Source: Eremophila alpestris peregrina (Eukaryota; Chordata; Aves; Passeriformes; Alaudidae). Taken from it: 64,000 nt of DNA. Positions 56,601 through 63,954 of this stretch are shown piece after piece. Numbering within the stretch: the stretch's first letter is position 1; each line of letters starts with the position of its first letter. Under the pieces are notes generated by a model. The model ran no database searches and was not told where the DNA came from. It was given only the letters and a program-made list of their open reading frames with translations. Made by a program: the position numbers and the translations under genes. The stretch lies in the NCBI GenBank assembly GCA_009792885.1, contig WMCF01000014.1, positions 15,946,049-16,010,048 of the forward strand. Reading direction: 5' to 3'.

Positions 56601-59600
56601 ATATTTTCTTCCAGCAGAAATTAATTATGAGTTGTGAATCCTAAAGCCATTTCACCTTTTTCACTTTAATATTTGCTTCAAAGATACACTGCTTTAGCAA
56701 CTCACTTTTCAAATATATCTTTGAACTAAATATCTATGAATTACAAGCTGACATTGAAATTGAAGCCATTTCTTCCAGGACAAGTATAAACCTGCCTCCC
56801 CAGCTACTCACTCTCTTCTTACTTGTAAGAAACTGAGGAGTTTAAACATTATTTTATATCTTCTTCTTTGTTTAACTCTGCTGCTATGCTGCATCTGTGT
56901 AATAAATAACAGTTCAGAGAGTTCAGTCTCAATCTAAGTAAATTCCTTATAGTTAAGAGGGCAGAACCTAAACCAAGAAAAATTAAAATAATCCAGAGCA
57001 ACAGAAGGGAAGTGACTTAAAATGCTCATGGTTCATAACTTGTTCTGGCTAAAATTCTTTCCCTGATGATATGGTATGATGTGTGTATGAAACATTAAAC
57101 TTGATTTGAAAAGAAAGTCAGATTTACTTAAGAAATGGATGGGACAATGTTCTCCCAGAATTCAATTTTATGAACCTGAAATTTTCTGCCTGCAGAGGCC
57201 AGAGTGTATTTCCTAATGCCATTGGTAACCCACATATTGTGATACGTATGTGGGCTATCACAGCAAAAGTAAATATTTATTTTGTTTGCTCCACGTACAT
57301 AAAAATGTAAAGGGAACATAGTAAAATTAAAATAGGAGAAATGTAGATAAAATTTCTGTTCTGCAAGGGAGATGATTTTTCTTTATGTGTACTGTTTAAA
57401 ATGTAGAGATCTGCTATATGATTTCTCTCTGCTGTGATTCAAAACCGTAGATGGTTTCAGCCTGTGTAACCACAATGTCACACAACAAATAGCTTTTAGC
57501 TAAGAGACTACTTAAGGTGTGGGGAGAAGTATGAAGACATAAAACTGAACTTTTCCAGCAGTTCACTTCTGTGACACTAGTTATAAAACTGAAAAAAAAT
57601 CTCATCTCTTCAGTATCTCATCTTGTCATGCCATAACCTTTTTCTAATAGTCTTGTAGACTTCTGTCACCACTTAGTATTTGCTGCTTCCAATCTGGTAG
57701 AGAAAAGAAAACTTAGGCTTTGAAAACGTGTGTTTGATACTGTGGTTGATATGTTGATACACAAGCATCTGTATGTATACCCCTATGCTCCTGGCTTGCA
57801 ACATTGTACAAAATAAAATTGCAAATCTATTGAGGCACAGGAAATCATTCACCTCTTCAAAATCAATTTCTAAGAGTGGAATAGATTTTCTCATTGCTTT
57901 GTCTGTTGGGATAATGTCACTCAATGTAAAGAAACCATAAAAACAAAAAATGGTTTTTATTTGTTACCTAGATATAACTCCTCCCATGTTTCTTGTACCA
58001 TTTGCATAAATACAGTCTCACAAATTATCTGTATTCTGATATGCATTTTGTCCTAGGTTTTTACAGCTGTAATATGTCTTTTTTCTTTCCATGGCCAGGG
58101 AGAACGTAGAGGTTCGCTGGCATTTATACGTTCTCCAAGTACAGACAACATGGTAAATGTGGATTTCAGCACTCCACTCCCAAGCACTGTGGAAAGTTCT
58201 GTCTCTTATTTATTGTAAGTAATGTGGACTGACATTGGGTGGTATATGAAAAAAAAAAATGAAACACTGCAAAAAAAAAAAAAGTTGAAAAATGCAAATT
58301 ACAGAGGCTTCAGTAACTACTTTTTTGAACTTTAACTAGCATTTTCTTCCACAGAAAATGGGTATATATGGATTTATAATTTTGTATTTTACACACAGGT
58401 TTTTTTTCAGTAAAGCAGACATCCACATTAGAGTTGTTTCATTTGCCTTTGATTCACCAACTGTTATATAGAGGGCTAGATGTTATTTCTGTGTTTGCTG
58501 CAGAAAAATAAAGGAGAGAGGCGAGGAAAAAAATTGCCCCTTCCTTAACTTTTTGATGAATGACCATGTGTCACGTAAACTGTGAAATTAATTAATGCTA
58601 CATCCCCCTGATGCTACATTCTGAAAGACAGAAACCAATGATCTTTTCACATTTCCCATTAGGCATTTACTCACTCATTGTCATTTAGTCAGTTCTTACT
58701 CTTACTTTTTATTTTTTTAAACTTCATCTTGTTTTCTCCTCTTCATTCCTTGTCTTCCTGTTTTTTCTTCCTCTTCAGCAATCACTGATTTTAAAAACCA
58801 CTGTTTGGGTTTTTCTTCAGGAGAGAAAAAGCTGGACCAGTTTGCCTCGACATGCAAGCTTTAGAGCAGAGGAGGAAAAGTATCCGGGACACAGAAGACA
58901 CCCTCGCTCATCACACCCTACAACAGTACTTGTATAAACCCAGGCAGGAGGTGAGAGCAAGAGGCTATAATTGGACTGTTTTCCAATCTAAGAGGAAATA
59001 GGAACCAAAACTTGCAAGTGAAACACAAAAGGAGAGAATCCACTGCAAAATTCACACACTTGAGGAACATAGGGTCTTTGTGTGATTTCTCATTTAAGAA
59101 CATGGCTTTTTAAAAGAACTAGTACATTTGAAATTACTGGGACCAGTAGAATGCAGAACTGTCCAGCAAAGGTTCTGATCAGGATTAAATGAAGTGTATC
59201 AACTGAAATGATTCAGACATTAATAGGGAGATACTTACTTTGACAGTCCACTCTTACACACTTAACATTCCTGGACTTGTTTCATGAAGAATAAACAAAA
59301 ACAGGAGTTTCATTAATGCCTTCCAATTAGTGTTTAGTCCATTCTTTCTTATGGAGTTGTTTACGTTTTTGTGACACTGATTGAATGCATTGATTCAGGG
59401 CTTTCATCTGTATTTCTAAGTAAATGAATATTGTCTTCCCTTCCTGGCCACAGCACAAACACCTGTACAGTCGACATGAGATCATGCACAGTGAAGATGA
59501 CAAACAAGACAAGGAGATTTTCCATAGGACAATGAGGAAGCGCTTAGAATCTTTCAAGAGTACCAAACTAGGAATAAACCATCCCAAGAAGTTCAATAAA

Positions 59601-62600
59601 ATCCACAAACGAGACCGGGGCCAAAAAAGGGTAAAAATACTTTCACAAGGACCCAGATGTAGCCACCTATTATACAACTAACGGATGGGAAGGGTAGGGA
59701 GAACTCTGAAGGGTCCTGTGTCCTGCTTTATCTCTGTCCTAAAAAACTTCATTAATTCAGAGGACCTAAGCAAGAAGAGATTAAACTAGCAAGTAACTCA
59801 AGGGGCTTCTTCTCACATTCTGCACTTCTCTATGCTTTAGGACTCTTCTTCTGGGTGAGAGATTTCTGATCACTTGAAAAACAACAGACCCTGTTGCATT
59901 CTACTCCACTGTGGGGAGATTTTGCAGGATAGAGGTAGCAGGATAGCTCTATAGCATGGAGCATTCAAAGCATTCAACCAAATTGGTGTGAAACTAAGAG
60001 GAAACACACAGCATAAAAAGAGCCGAAGTTTCTTTTTTTTTCATCCTGTCTGTACACTTAAAGTGTTGGTGGGAAATTAGTAGCATCCATATTGAATCTC
60101 AAACAAAGATTATAATGCATTTCACGGTCATTCTGCTGGACTTGTCATTTCAAAGGGTCATTTCCCTGCCATTGCTATCTAATGACATTAGCATTTTTTG
60201 GTCACTTTTTGCTTTTTTTTTCAGAGAAATAGCAGTGTCATACCAAATGGAAACATTCCTTCAGAAAATCCAGTACAAGATTTTACTTTGAAGGAAAAAG
60301 GTAAAAAGACTCATAGACTTTTCATTCACTGAATTTTACCATCTACATTGCCAGTAAAGCATCATGAAAAGATTTTGTTATATGCCATAGCAAATCTGAT
60401 AGTAAAAAGGGACTTCTAGTCATAGTTCAGAACTTGGAGTGGTGATCTCCTTCACGCTTAAACGCAGTGATATATCAGTTAATTTAGAAGTTGGCTTTTT
60501 AGGAATCTGGATGACAAACAAAATTTTGGTTGGCCTTTTTGCTCACATTTTAAAAGCATCACATTTATATTCTGTAAACAAAGCAATGCAGTGGCTACAA
60601 TATAAATGAACTTTCAGCTTCTGTCTGGATAAGGTACACAGAATGCTAATTTTTTTCATCACAGCAGGATGTCTACCTAAGACATCAGCCATACAAATTC
60701 AGTAGCTGAGATGACATTCTTATCTGAGTTAAAGTCCACTGTAGAAGGGTCTGAATCAGAGTTGAGGCTAAGCAAGCATGATGTAACTCAGGGAGGATGT
60801 AGCTTTAGAAGGAACACACAGTCAGAGGTCAGTTCCAGCACTGCTTTACCCTTCACAAATGGATCTATCACATGGGTCAGGCTTGGAAGTGTAATTGGAA
60901 GCTGATCAGCCTGGGGACTGTCCCTAGCAAAAGTTGTTTTTGCATATAAAGCCCCAAATTCTTTCTTGTCTTAGCCATTTTTTTGTCATTGGTGTCAGAC
61001 ATGGCAAGAGGTGCTAACATTTTTGTTATGCAATTATAAAAAAATAAGTGCCACTTCAAAACTGAAATGTGGTTAAAAGCCACTTTGGTTAATGTTCTTC
61101 CCTCTGTTTATGCCTGTAACTCCTTGATCGCAAAGACAACTCAAATAAAATAGAGAGGGATTTATCTTTTCTCAGATTTATCTTTTCTCTCTTAGCTCGA
61201 AGCAAACATATTTTTCTCTATGTATCTTTTTGAATCATTTACTGAGTGTTAATTTTGTTTGACTGAGAGGGGCAGTACAGGCTGGCTCCCCAAGTGTAAT
61301 ATTCTAGAACTACTTTGCTTGGGAAGAGCTTTCTGAATACTCATTAGTAGGTCATTCAATATCATCTTATTAAAGAACTCTGCATAGAGATGTCATCATC
61401 TACTTTAAACCAAAAAGATTTATTTGGAAAACTGTCTTAACAAGTGGTTTAGCAGCTATTGCAAAACTTATTCTACTGCAGTAAAAGCAGCAATGACCTC
61501 ATTAGGTTTGAAACTAGTCATTATACTAATGCCGACCCGTGTCAAGTGATGAAAATCCTTGTTAAAGATGTATTTTTGATAACAATGACAGCATCAAAAG
61601 AGTAGGAAATAGCATTTTCTATCAGAACTGATACAAATCTCTAATGAAATTGCACTTTCTTTTTCTTTTTTCTTTTTTTTCCCCTTAGATTTGGAGTTTT
61701 CTGAATCAGAAGAAAATAATGATTATGAGACTTTGCACCTAGGCAAAGGAGTTGATTTCCTGGCTAATGTGACGAAACAAAATTTCACAGATACTCCTGC
61801 TGGTAAAAATATTTATTACCTACAAAGGATTTTTTTCCCCTCAAATATAAAAAAAAGTACTAGAAATGCTGATGAGTTAGGCTGGGTTTTTTTTGTTTGT
61901 TTGTTTGATTGAGTGATTTTATGTGTTCAATCTTAAAATACATTTCTTAATATCAATGTTAACATAAAGATTTTTGGATATCTGGAAGTACGGAGACCAT
62001 CACATTTGAAACTGACAGCAGTTGTCAACATGACTCCCTAAACCAGCTTTAAAGCCACTAATTATTTCTAGCAGCAGAAAATGTTATTTTAGAATTGTCT
62101 TACCTCACAAGACCAGTCAATACTAGTCCTCTGGAATTGTTTCTCACTTGCATTGGAACTTCATTGTGATAAATTTTGCTCTTCTTATTTCAGGCAAGAT
62201 TTCTCCTTTTTTATTCTCAATCCTGTCAGATCCTTACAGGCTTATAGAAGTTACTGAAAAGGGCAGATTTGCAGCATTTCTGGAGCACTCAATGCCCTTG
62301 ATTTCCAGCACTGAAAGACTCCAAAATGTCAGATTTTGGAGTCTTTATATATATATAACTATATATGACAGAAATCATATCATGTGATTTACGGAGTTAT
62401 AAAATTTAGTATTTCTCTTTAGCACTTCTGTGTTTAAATTTTTTCAGCATGCCACTGTTTGCTTTATGTGTAATTGATGCTTACAGTGAAGAAAAACACT
62501 TGTGTCCATGCTCTTGTGGCAGACACCCTGAAATGCAGTTTATACATGACACTGTTTCATGACAAATTCTATGGTTGAGTAGTATAAAGATACCCAGAAA

Positions 62601-63406
62601 TAAGTGAATGGCAAGATGCAAAATGTTTATGTAAAAGTTCATCAAACTTGATAGCTGTATGAACAGGCTCCTACATCTTACTTTTGACTGTTTTGTGGCT
62701 TGCTGTAGCTACCTCACACTCATCTGCTTAGGAGTGGTGAAGTTTTTTGGGTTTTTTTCCCGTATTTTTTCCCATATCTTATTTCTTTTTTATGGATTTG
62801 ATTTGAGTTTTCCACAGTTATTTTATGCTGTGCTTTTTTTTTCTTTTTTTTTTTTTTCTTGCTTAGCACTTGTGGACTGATTATTTCTTTTATTGATTTT
62901 ATTTTTTGTCTCAAGATATCCCTAACATAATTGCAAATTTTTATGGCAACAAATTTTCCTCTTTAACTGAAATTCAATATATGTCTAGCAATAACCAATG
63001 TATATGTGTGTGTAATGGTCTGTGTATTGACTTAGTCACACCGACACCAGCATATCAGCCCATTTTTTTCCAACAGCCCTTCTTTTATAAAGCATATTGC
63101 TGTATTACCAAGAAATTATTTTGATTACCTTTATTTGTCACCCGTGAATTTTTTTTAGGAATTGATAACCCAGTATTTTCAGCTGATGATGACCAAAGCA
63201 TCTACATGAAGTTCTCACCATGGTTATCTAGTGAAGACACTGTGGTTCCCTCACAAAGGGCCCGAGTGCAGCTCCCATATTCTCCAGACAACTTCAGACG
63301 GCTCACTCCAATCCGGCTCAGCAATAAATCAACAGATTCCTTCCTGCTAGCAGATGGCCCAGAGGACCGACCCAGATCTTTTCTCCCAGAATCAACACAT
63401 ATGTAA
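14416..63406 (+). CDS. SLC9A3: SLC9A3, Na+/H+ exchanger 3 (NHE3), 16 coding exons joined
   Basis: NHE3 is the apical electroneutral Na+/H+ exchanger of intestinal and renal epithelium, moving luminal Na+ in and H+ out. Joining 16 exons (listed separately) gives 828 residues plus TAA, against 834 in human and 831 in rat as I recall them. Visible order: signal peptide 1-21; membrane exchanger domain to about 445, with the LLPPIVLDAGY motif (112-122), D185-P186, ESLLND with N213-D214, and YGGLRG with R408; then a long cytoplasmic tail. The tail keeps RRGS (S548) and RRKS (S601), matching the rat PKA sites S552/S605, RKRLES (S657), matching the SGK1 site S663, an acidic SESEE cluster (713-717), and the PDZ ligand STHM at the end. 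Identity to NHE3 rather than NHE2 or NHE4 rests on near-identity through the core and on this tail. All introns are GT-AG and all phases agree. No frameshift or internal stop was seen, so the gene looks intact. Confidence 0.97.
18569..18593. repeat. Perfect 11-bp inverted repeat, 3-base loop
   Basis: CAGACAGACAG, then CCT, then CTGTCTGTCTG. It lies 11 bases after an A run (18544-18557) in intron 1. On the transcript it would fold as a strong short hairpin. Confidence 0.85.
22411..23205 (-). mobile_element. CR1 LINE fragment with reverse-transcriptase remnant
   Basis: Typical CR1 3' end at the left (TCACAGAATCATA, then the GGTTGGAAGG-type terminus read in reverse). Moving right it enters the pol coding region: on the minus strand 23009-22743 reads WIENWLN...PVLFNIFINDL...DDTNLGG, the C-terminal part of the CR1 reverse transcriptase, with the FADDT box degraded to LTDDT. 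The right part still matches CR1 pol (TCAGGTTAGTCAAGCAC...GAACCATGCTGACT) but with gaps. It is 5'-truncated and defective, as nearly all genomic CR1 copies are. Confidence 0.9.
26120..26400 (+). mobile_element. LTR-like remnant of an avian endogenous retroelement
   Basis: The stretch AGCCAGGATAAGGTTAATTT...GCAGTAGCCTAGAGG...GAGTCGGTCACC...CTTGTACTGCT resembles, from memory, a common avian ERV LTR family. No internal retroviral coding sequence, paired LTR or target duplication was found, so it is at best a solo or broken LTR. It directly abuts the CR1 copy on its right. Confidence 0.4.
26405..26970 (+). mobile_element. CR1 LINE, 3' fragment, sense orientation
   Basis: It carries the well-known CR1 3' run: GGCTGCATCAAAAGCAGCAT, TCTGGGGTCCTCAGCACAGG, TGGAGCACCTCTCCTA, TACTTAAAGGGTGCCTG, AAGGAAGAAATTTTTTA, GAGGTGACAGATGCCC and GTTGGAATAGATGACCTT, ending near GGATTC. 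Moderately diverged and 5'-truncated. Confidence 0.92.
28283..28925 (-). mobile_element. CR1 LINE, 3' fragment, antisense orientation
   Basis: It begins GAGAATCATGGAATCATAGT and GGGTTGGAACGGACATTAAA, the CR1 terminus in reverse, and continues through CAGCCTGGTCTTGAACACCT, CTTCTCTTTTTCAGGCTAAA and GCCCACACTGCTTTGGATGC. It covers the same 3' region as the sense copy at 26405-26970. Confidence 0.93.
33121..33170. repeat. (AATCT)10 pentanucleotide microsatellite
   Basis: Ten perfect AATCT units in intron 1. Perfect arrays of this length are usually length-polymorphic. Confidence 0.95.
33176..33199. repeat. 12-bp tandem duplication AGTCTTTTAAAT x2
   Basis: Two exact adjacent copies starting six bases after the AATCT array and followed by an A run, suggesting slippage-prone sequence. 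Confidence 0.85.
33711..33763. repeat. T-rich decamer array with an ambiguous base
   Basis: Three copies of TTTTTTTTCT (33711-33740), then a fourth reading TTTTTTTTNT with N at 33749, then an unbroken T run. The N falls exactly where the repeat has C. Confidence 0.9.
35561..35590. repeat. 15-bp exact tandem duplication
   Basis: ATGTTAAATGTTAAA occurs twice back to back; each unit is itself built from ATGTTAA and ATGTTAAA. Confidence 0.85.
39058..39360 (+). CDS. SLC9A3: SLC9A3 exon 2 (residues 64-164 and first base of 165)
   Basis: The acceptor is TTTTCTTGCAG and the donor GTAAGT. The split codon G|TT gives Val64, also Val in rat NHE3. The exon encodes the transmembrane segments from FHLSHKV through the conserved LLPPIVLDAGYFMP block (112-125), which corresponds to the region of NHE1 that affects amiloride sensitivity, and on to GLSLYGVYLTGIMG. 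It is nearly identical to mammalian NHE3. Confidence 0.97.
40089..40237 (+). mobile_element. CR1 LINE, short 3' end, sense orientation
   Basis: It matches the CR1 terminus: GTGCCCCATCCCTGGAAGAG, GGTTGGATGGGGCTCTGAGC, AACCTGAGCTAGTG, GTCCCTTCCAGCACAAACCA and TTCTATGATTCT. The left edge is unclear and may reach 39990. Confidence 0.9.
40788..40810. repeat. Perfect 10-bp inverted repeat, 3-base loop
   Basis: TTTAGGTGAA, AAA, TTCACCTAAA in intron 2. Probably chance, although the arms are perfect. Confidence 0.8.
43436..43596 (+). CDS. SLC9A3: SLC9A3 exon 3 (residues 165-218), ion-binding core
   Basis: The acceptor is TTTTTGAAG and the donor GTAAGT, ending in phase 0. This exon carries the most diagnostic transport residues: A-A-V-D185-P186-V-A-V and F-G-E-S-L-L-N213-D214-A-V, where the Asp of the ND pair is the expected cation-binding carboxylate of CPA1 exchangers. 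The opening KLNSG differs from the mammalian sequence, a known variable loop position. Confidence 0.97.
43597..45581 (+). other. SLC9A3: SLC9A3 intron 3 (1.99 kb)
   Basis: GTAAGT to TTTCCAG. The reading frame of exon 3 stays open for about 64 codons into the intron without any similarity to NHE proteins. The rest is AT-rich, with a T/G-rich run at 45357-45412. No repeat family was recognised. Confidence 0.88.
45582..45660 (+). CDS. SLC9A3: SLC9A3 exon 4 (residues 219-244 and first base of 245)
   Basis: A 79-base exon with a pyrimidine-rich acceptor and a less common GTGCGT donor. It encodes VLYNVFDSFVAMG and a loop with an N-V-T sequon at N234 (conserved in human as DNVTG), then CLKGI. The split codon G|TG gives Val245. 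Confidence 0.95.
45661..46483 (+). other. SLC9A3: SLC9A3 intron 4 (823 bases)
   Basis: GTGCGT to TTTTTCAG. AT-rich, with an AAATA run near 45820. Nothing else was recognised. Confidence 0.88.
46484..46661 (+). CDS. SLC9A3: SLC9A3 exon 5 (residues 245-303 and two bases of 304)
   Basis: The acceptor is TTCTGTTTTTCAG and the donor GTAAGT. It encodes two membrane segments, SFFVVSLGGTLVGIFFAFLL and FVFIISYLSYLTAEMLSLSA, separated by the basic loop SRFTKHVSIIEPG. The match to mammalian NHE3 is close throughout. Confidence 0.97.
46662..47523 (+). other. SLC9A3: SLC9A3 intron 5 (862 bases)
   Basis: GTAAGT to TTTTTCTAG. I see nothing but AT-rich non-coding sequence. Confidence 0.88.
47524..47744 (+). 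CDS. SLC9A3: SLC9A3 exon 6 (residues 304-377 and first base of 378)
   Basis: The acceptor is CTTTTTCTAG and the donor GTAAGG. It encodes the ITFCGICCQKYVQANISEQS loop (sequon N319-I-S), the TVRYTMKMMASGAETIIFMFLG span and WNTAFILLTLVFISVYRVIG. The translation would stay open for about 50 codons into intron 6 if the donor were not used, which explains the longer open frame seen there. Confidence 0.97.
47745..49655 (+). other. SLC9A3: SLC9A3 intron 6 (1.91 kb)
   Basis: GTAAGG to TTACAG. Its right half (48900-49650) is less AT-rich than neighbouring introns, but no repeat family or coding signal was recognised. Confidence 0.88.
49656..49858 (+). CDS. SLC9A3: SLC9A3 exon 7 (residues 378-445), last membrane spans
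   Basis: The acceptor is TTTGTTACAG and the donor GTAATT. It encodes VVIQTWILNRYR, then the highly conserved VMSYGGLRGAVAFAL (R408 within GGLRG) and the final span FVSTTIIVVFFTVIFQ. The loop LDKDKVKDRN between them is the expected extracellular link and carries small substitutions relative to mammals. Confidence 0.97.
49859..50659 (+). other. SLC9A3: SLC9A3 intron 7 (801 bases)
   Basis: GTAATT to CCTTAG. Nothing recognised. Confidence 0.88.
50660..50749 (+). CDS. SLC9A3: SLC9A3 exon 8 (residues 446-475), start of cytoplasmic tail
   Basis: A 90-base exon, phase 0 at both ends, acceptor AATCCTTAG and donor GTAAGA. It encodes GLTIKPLVQWLKVKK followed by TEHREPKLNEKLHGR, the basic membrane-proximal part of the tail. 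In the NHE family this zone is where phosphoinositides and the calcineurin-homologous cofactor act. That role is family knowledge and is not visible in the bases. Confidence 0.96.
50750..52595 (+). other. SLC9A3: SLC9A3 intron 8 (1.85 kb)
   Basis: GTAAGA to TTCCTAG. It contains an antisense CR1 fragment (51431-51955) and an A-rich simple stretch right after the donor (50760-50795). Confidence 0.88.
51431..51955 (-). mobile_element. CR1 LINE, 3' fragment, antisense orientation
   Basis: It reads TCATGGTTGGAAGAGATCTT, then CAGACACAGTGGCTCCACCA, CCTCCTCTTCTCCAGGCTTA, GACACACTCCAGTACCTCAA and ACAGCCTCACCAGTGCC, the reverse of the CR1 3' region. Edges are approximate. Confidence 0.9.
52596..52666 (+). 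CDS. SLC9A3: SLC9A3 exon 9 (residues 476-498 and two bases of 499)
   Basis: A 71-base exon with acceptor CACTTTCCTAG and donor GTAAGTAG. It encodes AFDHILSAIEDISGQIGHHY and LRD, and a split AA|G gives Lys499. It is almost identical to human (one Asn-to-His change) and forms part of the juxtamembrane amphipathic region. Confidence 0.95.
52667..54866 (+). other. SLC9A3: SLC9A3 intron 9 (2.2 kb)
   Basis: GTAAGT to ATTATCAG. No repeat family or coding signal was recognised. Minus-strand open frames at 54000-54381 have no recognisable domain. Confidence 0.88.
54867..54996 (+). CDS. SLC9A3: SLC9A3 exon 10 (end of codon 499 to residue 542)
   Basis: The acceptor is AAATTATCAG and the donor a weak GTACTT, ending in phase 0. 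It encodes WSNFDRKFLRKILMRRSAQK and SRDQILNVFHELNLKDAISYVAE, the conserved basic segment that in mammalian NHE3 lies in the ezrin/calmodulin-binding part of the tail. The LRKIL wording differs slightly from rat LSKVL. Confidence 0.95.
54997..58098 (+). other. SLC9A3: SLC9A3 intron 10 (3.1 kb)
   Basis: A weak GTACTT donor to TGGCCAG. It contains T-rich (55129-55157) and A-rich (55496-55528) simple stretches and a short ACT run (55950-55962). Nothing else was recognised. Confidence 0.86.
58099..58214 (+). CDS. SLC9A3: SLC9A3 exon 11 (residues 543-580 and two bases of 581), PKA-type site
   Basis: The acceptor is TTTCCATGGCCAG and the donor GTAAGT. It encodes GERRGSLAFIRSPSTDNMVN, with S548 in RRGS matching rat S552, a cAMP/PKA-phosphorylated inhibitory site. 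It then runs VDFSTPLPSTVESSVSYL. The Pro/Ser-rich part is very close to rat. Confidence 0.96.
58215..58820 (+). other. SLC9A3: SLC9A3 intron 11 (606 bases)
   Basis: GTAAGT to TTCTTCAG. Two A runs lie soon after the donor (58248-58258 and 58271-58282). Nothing else was seen. Confidence 0.88.
58821..58950 (+). CDS. SLC9A3: SLC9A3 exon 12 (end of codon 581 to residue 624), second PKA-type site
   Basis: The acceptor is GGGTTTTTCTTCAG and the donor GTGAGA. It encodes REKAGPVCLDMQALEQRRKS, with S601 in RRKS aligning with rat S605, then IRDTEDTLAHHTLQQYLYKP and RQE. The REKAGP start replaces mammalian RENVSA, while the rest is conserved. Confidence 0.96.
58951..59453 (+). other. SLC9A3: SLC9A3 intron 12 (503 bases)
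   Basis: GTGAGA to GGCCACAG. Nothing recognised. Confidence 0.88.
59454..59630 (+). CDS. SLC9A3: SLC9A3 exon 13 (residues 625-683), SGK-type site
   Basis: A 177-base exon, phase 0 at both ends, acceptor TTCCTGGCCACAG and donor GTAAAA. It encodes HKHLYSRHEIMHSEDDKQDK, then EIFHRTMRKRLESFKSTKLG, where S657 in R-K-R-L-E-S aligns with the SGK1 site S663 that raises surface NHE3. A Lys/Arg-rich end (KFNKIHKRDRGQKR) follows and is more diverged than the rest. Confidence 0.95.
59631..60224 (+). other. SLC9A3: SLC9A3 intron 13 (594 bases)
   Basis: A weak GTAAAA donor to a strong T-rich acceptor. Nothing else was recognised. Confidence 0.88.
60225..60300 (+). CDS. SLC9A3: SLC9A3 exon 14 (residues 684-708 and first base of 709)
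   Basis: A 76-base exon after a T-rich acceptor, with a GTAAAA donor. It encodes RNSSVIPNGNIPSENPVQDF and TLKEK, matching mammalian RNSSIPNGK...FTIKEK with one extra Val. Only the AG at 60223-60224 keeps the frame; the second AG two bases on would shift it. Confidence 0.92.
60301..61688 (+). other. SLC9A3: SLC9A3 intron 14 (1.39 kb)
   Basis: A weak GTAAAA donor to a long T/C acceptor tract (61659-61686). A 64-codon open frame at 60711-60905 has no recognisable similarity. Confidence 0.86.
61689..61802 (+). CDS. SLC9A3: SLC9A3 exon 15 (residues 709-746 and first base of 747), acidic cluster
   Basis: A 114-base exon, phase 1 at both ends, after a long pyrimidine tract and with a GTAAAA donor. 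It encodes DLEFSESEENNDYETLHLGK and GVDFLANVTKQNFTDTPA. The SESEE cluster aligns with the mammalian acidic stretch that holds a casein-kinase-2 site. This is the fastest-diverging part of the tail, but GVDFLANVTK and the final TPAG hold the alignment. Confidence 0.92.
61803..63158 (+). other. SLC9A3: SLC9A3 intron 15 (1.36 kb)
   Basis: A weak GTAAAA donor to TTTTTTTTAG. It contains a TA run (62347-62358) and a T-rich stretch (62835-62860). A frame at 62906-63124 is open by chance in AT-rich sequence. Confidence 0.86.
63159..63406 (+). CDS. SLC9A3: SLC9A3 exon 16, terminal coding exon with PDZ ligand (residues 747-828)
   Basis: The acceptor is TTTTTTTTAG and the split G|GA gives Gly747. It encodes IDNPVFSADDDQ, then PWLSSEDTVVPSQRARVQLP and a Pro/Ser-rich end, finishing ...LPESTHM before TAA at 63404. 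The last four residues, STHM, are the class I PDZ ligand by which mammalian NHE3 binds NHERF scaffolds at the brush border. The block VVPSQRAR is identical to mammals. Confidence 0.97.
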
Positions 63407-63784
63407 TATTTTAAAAGATACTATCACATTTATTTTTTAACCAGACTTTTATCAATCCTGAGAAGTAAACTTATTTTTCAGTTTTTTCTTCTTTCAGAAA
63501 ATCTCTTTCTTTCCTGATGTCTTTGTATAACTGAACATCTTTTATTTTCCTCCAACTTAATTAACAAAATGTCTTTCTATTTTCCTTCTGCAGAAGAGCT
63601 GTTCAACTATTTGGGGTCCAATGTCTTGCTACTTTTACAGCAGATAAGGGTCCTTCTCTTTGTTTTCACTTGAATATTTTAAATGCCAAGAACCAGAATA
63701 CTGGGCATACATTTTCAAGAGGTTTCAGGTTTCCTGGATAGTCAGTCCTAGATTATAAAACTGGTACCTGAATTCCTTAAAAGG

Positions 63785-63790
63785 AATAAA
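63785..63790 (+). terminator. Polyadenylation signal AATAAA, proximal
   Basis: A canonical AATAAA, 379 bases after the stop codon, followed by a T-rich run. It is a candidate proximal cleavage signal for SLC9A3. Confidence 0.5.
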
Positions 63791-63948
63791 ATTTTTTTAC
63801 TCTGTTGCTAAGAGGCCCTGAGTTAGCTGTGAACATTTGTCCAGATTATTTATCCAGTGTCCAGGAAGCAAAAATGCCTCACTGCTACAATACAACTATT
63901 CAGTGACACTACTGATGTACCATTAAATTACATAAGAAATGGGTTTAA

Positions 63949-63954
63949 AATAAA
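63949..63954 (+). terminator. Polyadenylation signal AATAAA, distal
   Basis: A canonical AATAAA with a GT-rich element about 30 bases downstream. Of the two signals it has the better context, and it lies at the edge of the window, so further signals beyond cannot be excluded. Confidence 0.55.

Noticed and set aside
59424..59453. Upstream ATG of the exon 13 open frame (MNIVFPSWPQ...)
   Set aside because: It is the polypyrimidine and acceptor region of intron 12 read as codons; the exon starts after CAG at 59453.
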